Part shown: positions 32,150-36,721 of the stretch, one piece after another
Position numbering within the stretch: position 1 is the first letter of the stretch
Layout of the letters: every line of letters begins with the position of its first letter
Assembly: GCF_014649655.1 (NCBI RefSeq)
Contig: NZ_BMTL01000056.1
Span: 1 to 36,721, forward strand
Direction of reading: 5' to 3'
From: Streptomyces humidus
GTDB lineage: Bacteria; Actinomycetota; Actinomycetes; Streptomycetales; Streptomycetaceae
Length of the DNA: 36,721 bases
Notes under the pieces: model-generated
Told to the model about the DNA's origin: nothing
Seen by the model: the letters and a program-made list of their open reading frames with translations, nothing else
Databases searched by the model: none
Program-made: the position numbers and the translations under genes

Positions 32150-33460
32150 TCAGGCCGGGAAGCCATCGGGTGTGTGCCACCCCAGCGGCGGAGGGGAGGG
32201 CGCGACCGCGCCGACCACCGGGTCGTGGTGGATCCGGTCGGCGGGCACTCCCGCCACGGTCAGCCGGTACACGGCGGCGATGACCATCGCGGGCGGCCCG
32301 CTGACGTAGGCGGTGCAGTCGGTCCAGTCTCCGTACCGGGCGACCGCCTCCACCACCGAGCCGTCCTCGGATCCTCCCGGGCCCTCGGTCACCGGGACCA
32401 CCCGCAGCCACGGGCAGCGGTTCTCCAGGCGAGCCAGGGCCGGCGCGTCGTACAGGTCGTCGGCGGTCCGGGCCCCGACGAAGACGTACGCGCCGGTCCC
32501 CGGCCGACGCCGGACGGCCAGTTCCTCCAACAGGGCCCTGGCGGGCGCCCATCCGGTGCCGCCGGCCACGATCAGCACTTCCCGAGTGGGGTCCTCGTCC
32601 AAGGTCATCGTTCCCTTGACGGGGCCCAGCCGCAGCGAGTCGCCGACACCGGTCCGCGTCACCAAGGCGTCGCTCAGCCCGCCGGGCCCGGTGCGCCGGA
32701 TGTGGAACTCCAGCTCGCCGTCCGGCGCGGACGCGCGGGCGAGTGAGTACGGTCGCCAGGCGTGGGGCAGCAGCGGGGACTGGAGGGTCGCGTACTGTCC
32801 GGGCCGGTACGGGTACGGCTCGAAGGTGCGGACCCGCAGCACGGCGAGATCGGGCCGCCGTCGCTCGTGGCGGGTCACCGTGCAGCCCCAGGATGCGGGT
32901 TCCGCGAGCGCGCCGTCCGCGCCGTTCACCATGGCCGCCACGACGAACCGCAGCATGCGCAGCCAGGCCTGTTCCACGTCGTCGCGCCACCGCTCGCCCG
33001 CGTAGCGGCGGAGCGCCTCGGTGAGCGCGTCCTCGAACACCTGGTAGTGCACCGGGCGCACACCCAGCTTGCGGTGGTCGCGTCCCAGCCGGGTGAAGAA
33101 GGCGGCCAGCTGTTCCGACCGGTGCAGGTTCTCGATCGTGTACCGGAACGCGTGCTCAAGATGGGTCCGCTGGAACTCCATCGAGTCCGGGAACAGCTTC
33201 CGCAGGTACGGGTGCCGCTCGAACATGGCCTCGTAGAGCAGCGTGATGACCTCGCCGAAGGGAGTGACGAGGTCCAGGTTCCGGACGATGAGTTCCTGGT
33301 CGGCCGCCCCGTCCCAGGCGCCCGCCTGTCCGGCCGCCGACCCCGTGGCCCGGCCGGACGGTGAAGTCGTCGCTCCCGCGCGCGGGGCGGGGGCGAGCAG
33401 CCGGTCGCGCAGACGCATCGCCTCGCGACGGGCGAGCAGGGAGTGGTAGTCCTCGGTCAT
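32150..33460 (-). CDS. Flavohemoglobin-like globin-reductase fusion protein
   Basis: A 436-residue protein. An N-terminal unstructured stretch (about 20-50) precedes a globin domain (55-185) with the proximal histidine probably in LGRDHRKLGV (H129). An FAD-binding barrel (about 195-290; RPYS at 236-239) and an NAD-binding domain (GGTGWAP at 300-306, CTAYVSGPPAMV near 390) follow. This is the flavohemoglobin/globin-coupled reductase architecture, which uses NAD(P)H to reduce haem iron and typically detoxifies nitric oxide. The N-terminal extension and the lack of the usual distal YQ motif separate it from classical Hmp. The ATG at 33460 overlaps the stop of the upstream small membrane gene (ATGA). 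Confidence 0.83.
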   Translation of the reverse strand: MTEDYHSLLARREAMRLRDRLLAPAPRAGATTSPSGRATGSAAGQAGAWDGAADQELIVRNLDLVTPFGEVITLLYEAMFERHPYLRKLFPDSMEFQRTHLEHAFRYTIENLHRSEQLAAFFTRLGRDHRKLGVRPVHYQVFEDALTEALRRYAGERWRDDVEQAWLRMLRFVVAAMVNGADGALAEPASWGCTVTRHERRRPDLAVLRVRTFEPYPYRPGQYATLQSPLLPHAWRPYSLARASAPDGELEFHIRRTGPGGLSDALVTRTGVGDSLRLGPVKGTMTLDEDPTREVLIVAGGTGWAPARALLEELAVRRRPGTGAYVFVGARTADDLYDAPALARLENRCPWLRVVPVTEGPGGSEDGSVVEAVARYGDWTDCTAYVSGPPAMVIAAVYRLTVAGVPADRIHHDPVVGAVAPSPPPLGWHTPDGFPA

Positions 33461-33702
33461 CGGCAGGCCTGCTTCACGCACACGCCGCACGCCCCGCTGT
33501 TCGCGCAGGCGCCGGTCACGGTCGCCGTCGTGGCCGCGGTCCCGGCCCTCGCCCTGCGGACGTAGAACCAGGCCATGTCGGAGGTGACCCCGGCCAGCAG
33601 GACCCACACGACTCCCACCCAGGCGCCCCGGGCGAAGGACACCATGGCGGCGGCTGTGGCAAGGACACAGACGGCTGGGGCGAGGACGGCTGGGCGGTGC
33701 AT
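33457..33702 (-). CDS. Small membrane protein with Cys-rich tail, coupled to the globin reductase
   Basis: An 81-residue protein. Two hydrophobic helices (about 4-25 and 28-46) are followed by VRRARAG and a cysteine cluster at the C-terminus (CANSGACGVCVKQAC). CAGGAAGCAGTCCCG precedes the ATG at 33702. Its stop overlaps the start of the flavohemoglobin-like gene, so the two are translationally coupled. The four-cysteine tail could bind a metal or an iron-sulfur cluster, or act in thiol chemistry. I do not recognise the family. The role is inferred only from the coupling. Confidence 0.65.
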   Translation of the reverse strand: MHRPAVLAPAVCVLATAAAMVSFARGAWVGVVWVLLAGVTSDMAWFYVRRARAGTAATTATVTGACANSGACGVCVKQACR

Positions 33703-34363
33703 CGGGACTGCTTCCTGTCGGGCTCTGTCGTGGTACGTGGGCCGCCACCCGTTCGCATGCCGAACGGCCGTCGGCCGACGCGGCCGGAAAGGGCCATTGC
33801 CCCTCGGGGCGGTGGCTGGGAACGTGACCGGACGACGCGTCCGCAGGACATCACCGGGGACAGCCGGCAGAACAGGGCCGTCCGGCCCTGTTACCGGGCC
33901 GGACGGCCGTTGTGGCAGAGGGAAGCGGTACTTCCAGGACGGCGGCCGGCACGCCGACGGGCTGGCGGAGGGCTGCTCCACGGAACCGGACCGGGCGCCG
34001 GGGGACACGTCATCGCGGGGCCGGGAGCGGAGGTCGCAGCCGAGCGGAGAGAGCATTCGGCCCGGCACACCGACGATCCAACGGGGCGACGGGACCGCTG
34101 CGGGCCAAGGACATCTGCGAAGCCTCCGACCGCACCAGCCTGCTGCACGTCGACGGAGCACCCTCCGAGGTCCGCCGTGTGCTCGTGGCACGCCTCTGCG
34201 GCCACCCCACCCCGACGATCACGGCCGTCACCCAAGCGATCACTTCGACCGTCTGAACCGCGGCCAAGGCCCGCACAATCGCGAAGGCTTCGACCGCGCT
34301 GCCTGAGTGCTGTCAACCGTGTTGCTTCCAAGGGCCCGTATCTGCCCAGGCAGCGGTGCGCGT
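33703..34363. other. Long region without a supported gene; contains strong hairpins
   Basis: Open frames on both strands here have biased composition but no family motif; one plus-strand frame (to 34256) contains PLRAKDICEAS and might be a fragment, which I cannot place. A perfect 13-bp stem, GGCCGTCCGGCCC (33876-33888) with GGGCCGGACGGCC (33896-33908), is the main structure. GGGCCATTGCCCC (33791-33803) is a small dyad upstream of the globin operon. The promoter of that operon must lie near 33703-33800. Confidence 0.45.
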
Positions 34364-34406
34364 GCGGGAGCCCTGCCGTCCTGGGATCGGGCGGCAGGGC
34401 TCCCGC
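34364..34406 (-). terminator. Terminator of the XRE/DUF397 operon
   Basis: GCGGGAGCCCTGCCG (34364-34378) and CGGCAGGGCTCCCGC (34392-34406) form a perfect 15-bp stem with a 13-base loop, 15 bp beyond the stop of the minus-strand DUF397 gene. Confidence 0.85.
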
Positions 34407-34420
34407 CCGACGTACGATCG

Positions 34421-34618
34421 TCAGGCCTCCCCGACGAAACCCGCCCACGTTTCATGCGACACCCGGATGACCGGTCCGGCCGCTGTCTTGGAGTCACGGA
34501 TGTGCACGACTCCCGTACCGGCCGCGACCTCGACGCACTGGCCACCCTCGGCCCCGCTGTAGCTGCTCGTGAACCAAGCGAGACCGGGTTCGACGGCCGA
34601 GGACTCAGAGCTGTTCAT
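34421..34618 (-). CDS. DUF397 small protein
   Basis: A 65-residue DUF397 protein with the hallmark WFTSSYSGAEGGQCVEVA (about 15-32), VHIRDSKTAAGPVIRV and WAGFV near the end. DUF397 proteins pair with XRE-DUF5753 regulators throughout Streptomyces, often as antitoxin-like or developmental partners (bldB/abaA-type loci). The ATG at 34618 overlaps the stop of the regulator gene by 4 bp, so they are translationally coupled. Confidence 0.9.
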   Translation of the reverse strand: MNSSESSAVEPGLAWFTSSYSGAEGGQCVEVAAGTGVVHIRDSKTAAGPVIRVSHETWAGFVGEA

Positions 34619-35484
34619 AGCGATCTCAGCAACCTTTCCACGAAGTCGAGTGACTCTCGCGAGGGGAGAGCCTGCGATCGGATGATCCCATAGCGGGCGG
34701 CGGCGAGAGTCGTCTGCTCCGGCTCGGTCTGAAGAGCGCTGGTTCCCTGGGCTTCGGTATAGACGAACCTCATTCCGTCTTTGCGTGTGATGACAGTGAA
34801 CGCGCCGTCCACGCCGGCGTTGTGCTCGCGGTCTGTAGGCATGACCTGCATCTCGACGTTCTGCTTCTCGCCGATCAGAAGCAGCTGTTCCAACTGGCCG
34901 CGGTGCACGCTCTTGCCTCCCCAGGGGTGTCGCAATGCCGCTTCTTCGAGCACGAAGCTCAGGAGTGGCGCGGGCCAGCGGCTGAAGATGTCCTGCCGGG
35001 CCAACCGGGCTGCCACGCGCTGCTCGACGGTCTCCTGGTCCAGGACCGGGCGCCGCATGTCGAGGACCGCCCTCGTGTACTTCTCGGTCTGCAGCAGACC
35101 GTTGAGAACGTGGGTGTCGTACGCGAGCAGCTCAAGGGCCTCCTTCTCCAGCTTCGCCATCCCCTGGAAGAACACCGGATACTGAGCCCGCTCCACCTGC
35201 TCCTTCCACACCGTCAACAGCCCGCCCGCGTCCAGGACTTCGTCCGCCCGCTCGATGGTCCTGGGCGACGGGATCCGCCGCGCCTGCTCGTACGACGCGA
35301 TCGTGGACGCCGAGTATCCGATCCGCCGTCCGAACTCCTCGCGCTCCAGGCCCGCCCGCACCCGCAGCGTCTTCATCGTCTGCCCGAACGCGACGACCAC
35401 GGCCTGGCCGGCCGTGTCCGCCGTCGCCGGACCCGAGTCCTCCGCCGCCACGGTCTCAGCCTTCTCGTCCGTACTCTCGGTCAT
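34615..35484 (-). CDS. XRE-family regulator with DUF5753
   Basis: A 289-residue protein. The acidic N-terminus (1-25) is followed by an XRE helix-turn-helix (about 30-90; TLRVRAGLEREEFGRRIGYS, ASTIASYEQARRIPSPRTIE). The DUF5753 domain follows (about 105-285; LELLAYDTHVLNGLLQTEKY, ARQDIFSR, LLLIGEKQNVEMQVMP, FTVITRKDGMRFVYTEAQGT). Together with the coupled DUF397 gene it forms a standard Streptomyces regulator/partner pair, usually involved in differentiation or antibiotic control. The third usual member, a divergent histidine-kinase-like ATPase gene, is present only as a fragment at 35628. Confidence 0.92.
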   Translation of the reverse strand: MTESTDEKAETVAAEDSGPATADTAGQAVVVAFGQTMKTLRVRAGLEREEFGRRIGYSASTIASYEQARRIPSPRTIERADEVLDAGGLLTVWKEQVERAQYPVFFQGMAKLEKEALELLAYDTHVLNGLLQTEKYTRAVLDMRRPVLDQETVEQRVAARLARQDIFSRWPAPLLSFVLEEAALRHPWGGKSVHRGQLEQLLLIGEKQNVEMQVMPTDREHNAGVDGAFTVITRKDGMRFVYTEAQGTSALQTEPEQTTLAAARYGIIRSQALPSRESLDFVERLLRSL

Positions 35485-35627
35485 CGCTACCGCCTCCCTG
35501 GCTCAACGCCGCATCGGCGGCCCCGTCACGCCGCGCGTCTCGTACCCGTACCGCTACAACGCGTACAACGGCCGCGTCGGTGCGTCACCACTGGTCACGC
35601 TACGCGACCGAAGACACCGTTGTCGGC

Positions 35628-35825
35628 ATGACGAGCCAACTCCCCAGCCCCATCAGCGCCTCCCGACTCACGTGCCCCGGCGACGACTTGAGCCGCACCT
35701 TCGAGATGCGTTTCACCTCGACCCCGCGGGGCGTCGACCTCACCGCCTCCAACGCTCCCCTCTACCGCCAGGTCATGCGGGCGTTCCGTGCCGTGGGGCG
35801 AGCGTCCTCGCGCGACAGGGTGTGA
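35628..35825 (+). pseudogene. Histidine-kinase-like ATPase (anti-sigma type), N-terminal fragment
   Basis: From the ATG at 35628 the protein reads TSQLPSPISASRLTCPGDDL then RTFEMRFTSTPRG, the usual N-terminus of small ATP-binding proteins encoded divergently from XRE-DUF5753 genes. After TSTPRG relatives continue ARLARRLA and the N-box ATPase fold. Here an unrelated 30-residue stretch follows and the frame stops at 35825. The ATPase core is missing, so the gene is truncated. The upstream spacer holds closely spaced GTAC and TACAACG motifs (35541-35571) that may be the shared operator. Confidence 0.65.
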
Positions 35826-35852
35826 AGGTGGTCGTGCCAGGTGGAGGGGGCG

Positions 35853-36545
35853 TCAGTTCGCGTTCGGATGGGGCGTCGCCGACAGGCTCTGCTTGACGTA
35901 CCGGCTGGTTTCGTCGGCGAGGATCTCGGACAGGCCGGTCTCGATGCCGTCCAGGGCCCGGGCCGCGACGTCGGCGGCGGCGGCCTTCTGGTCGGCGGGC
36001 ACGCCGGCGGCCATGTCGGTGTCCATGTAGCCGACGTGCAGCGCCGAGACGGTGATGCCGCGGGGCGCCAGCTCGTCGCGGGTGGCGCCGGTCAGTGCCC
36101 ACGCGGCGGCCTTGGACGCGGCGTAGGAGCCGAGTCCTGCCGGGTGGAACCAGGACAGGGCGGACAGGACGTTGAGCACGGCCCCGCCGCCGTTGCCCTC
36201 GATGACCGGGACGAAGGACCGGGTCACGGCGAGCGGGCCGAAGAAGTTGGTCTCCATCTCCCGGCGCACCTCGGTCAGGTCTCCTCCGATCAGCGACGCG
36301 CCGGTGGAGATGCCCGCGTTGTTGATCAGCAGTGTCGCGTCGGACGCCACGCGCGCCGCCTCTCGTATCGACGCCTCGTCCGTGACGTCCAGCCGCAGCG
36401 GGACGACGCCCGGCACGTCGACCGTCTCGGGGCGTCGGGCCGCGCCGTACACCTTCGCGCCGCGCTCGACGAGCTGGGCGGCCAAGTGCCGCCCGAAGCC
36501 CCGATTGGCGCCGGTGACGACCGCGACCGCGTTCTTCAGTTCCAT
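35853..36545 (-). CDS. Short-chain dehydrogenase/reductase (SDR)
   Basis: A 230-residue classical SDR. The Rossmann motif is TGANRGFG (11-18), followed by LDVTD, NNAG (about 75-78), catalytic serine in NVLSALSWF and YxxxK as YAASKAAAW. It should oxidise or reduce an alcohol/carbonyl with NAD(P)H; ARR after the second strand suggests NADPH preference. The ATG at 36545 has GAGGAG 7 bases upstream. It is divergent from a TetR gene across a long perfect inverted repeat and is probably its repression target. Such SDR/TetR pairs are frequent in Streptomyces and the substrate is unknown. Confidence 0.9.
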   Translation of the reverse strand: MELKNAVAVVTGANRGFGRHLAAQLVERGAKVYGAARRPETVDVPGVVPLRLDVTDEASIREAARVASDATLLINNAGISTGASLIGGDLTEVRREMETNFFGPLAVTRSFVPVIEGNGGGAVLNVLSALSWFHPAGLGSYAASKAAAWALTGATRDELAPRGITVSALHVGYMDTDMAAGVPADQKAAAADVAARALDGIETGLSEILADETSRYVKQSLSATPHPNAN

Positions 36546-36587
36546 GCTCGCTCCTCGTCGTGGCGGGTGCAGTCGGCCACCCGCAAC

Positions 36588-36615
36588 TGTTTAGATTATG
36601 GGTGCAATCTAAACA
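36588..36615. promoter_or_regulatory. Operator between SDR and tetR genes
   Basis: TGTTTAGATT (36588-36597) and AATCTAAACA (36606-36615) are perfect 10-bp inverted arms with an 8-bp centre. They lie in the divergent promoter region, which is unusually AT-rich for this genome. It is the expected site of the TetR regulator that begins at 36661. A plausible plus-strand -10 (TATGAT) is at 36622-36627. Confidence 0.82.
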
Positions 36616-36660
36616 CGGGTCTATGATAGATGCCAGTCGACATCCAAATGGGAGGTGGTC

Positions 36661-36721
36661 ATGGGCCGCGTATCGCAGGCGCAGGCGGAGGAGAATCGCA
36701 GGCGGGTGGTGGACACCGCGT
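36661..36721 (+). CDS. TetR-family regulator, N-terminal start (runs out of the window)
   Basis: The ATG at 36661, with GGGAGGTGGTC directly upstream, opens MGRVSQAQAEENRRRVVDTA, the typical basic first helix of TetR regulators. The recognition helix lies beyond the window end. It is divergent from the SDR gene and adjacent to a perfect 10-bp inverted repeat, so it probably represses both itself and the SDR gene. Confidence 0.8.
   Translation, partial: MGRVSQAQAEENRRRVVDTA

Noticed and set aside
1..36721. CRISPR array or tRNA/rRNA gene
   Set aside because: No regularly spaced direct repeats with unique spacers were seen, and no T-arm-like GGTTCRA block in a cloverleaf context was found. Tail-of-gene repeats A to E are too few and too irregular for CRISPR.

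Overview
This is a high-GC actinobacterial chromosome segment, almost certainly from a Streptomyces. The evidence is the strong third-position G/C bias, GTG starts, ATGA/GTGA overlaps, an XRE-DUF5753/DUF397 pair, a CebR-type operator next to a TTA codon, and many TetR, PadR and HxlR regulators. No tRNA, rRNA or CRISPR array was seen. All function calls come from reading motifs by eye, without searches.

Layout. (1) 1-2540: the end of a TetR regulator, a frameshifted IS110-type transposase, a repeat carrying the 3' tail of a TrmA/RlmD-like RNA methyltransferase gene, a row of phased GACG repeats and a truncated HxlR regulator. (2) 2826-8707: a minus-strand catabolic block of cupin, N,N-dimethylformamidase-like hydrolase, APC permease, TetR and aldehyde dehydrogenase. 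The tetR and dehydrogenase promoters share a 25-bp operator-like element. (3) 8945-10843: abutting gene remnants (PIN/VapC, short-chain dehydrogenase, histidine kinase, IucA/IucC siderophore synthetase and a C-terminally truncated PLP decarboxylase). (4) 11272-17138: a DHA2 drug exporter, a glutamine amidotransferase fragment, a K+ channel coupled to a diacylglycerol-kinase-like lipid kinase, a carboxymuconolactone-decarboxylase-family protein, a SHOCT membrane protein and a wrecked DUF2252 gene.

(5) 17131-25530: a polymorphic toxin island. A minus-strand operon encodes an SseB-like protein, a WXG100-type partner, a 1589-residue RHS toxin with an ESX/T7SS-type N-terminus and an undescribed C-terminal toxin domain, and its probable immunity protein. 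Related direct repeats lie on both sides. Decayed pieces of the same toxin/immunity type lie downstream (17363-17437) and beyond a ribbon-helix-helix/Doc toxin-antitoxin pair (25079-25375).

(6) 25597-27542: an unidentified C-terminal fragment, a secreted cellulose-binding protein under a perfect CebR box with a TTA codon at position 5, an IS701 transposase fragment and another repeat copy. (7) 27589-31851: a PadR-controlled MacB/FtsX-type ABC system. (8) 31887-36721: an IS5-type fragment, a globin-reductase flavoprotein coupled to a small Cys-tailed membrane protein, an XRE/DUF397 pair with a broken divergent ATPase gene, and a short-chain dehydrogenase divergent from a TetR gene around a long perfect inverted repeat.

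The main theme is repeated insertion and deletion. Five copies of one dispersed repeat and four clusters of 11-bp-phased GACG motifs sit at the edges of broken genes and of the toxin island.
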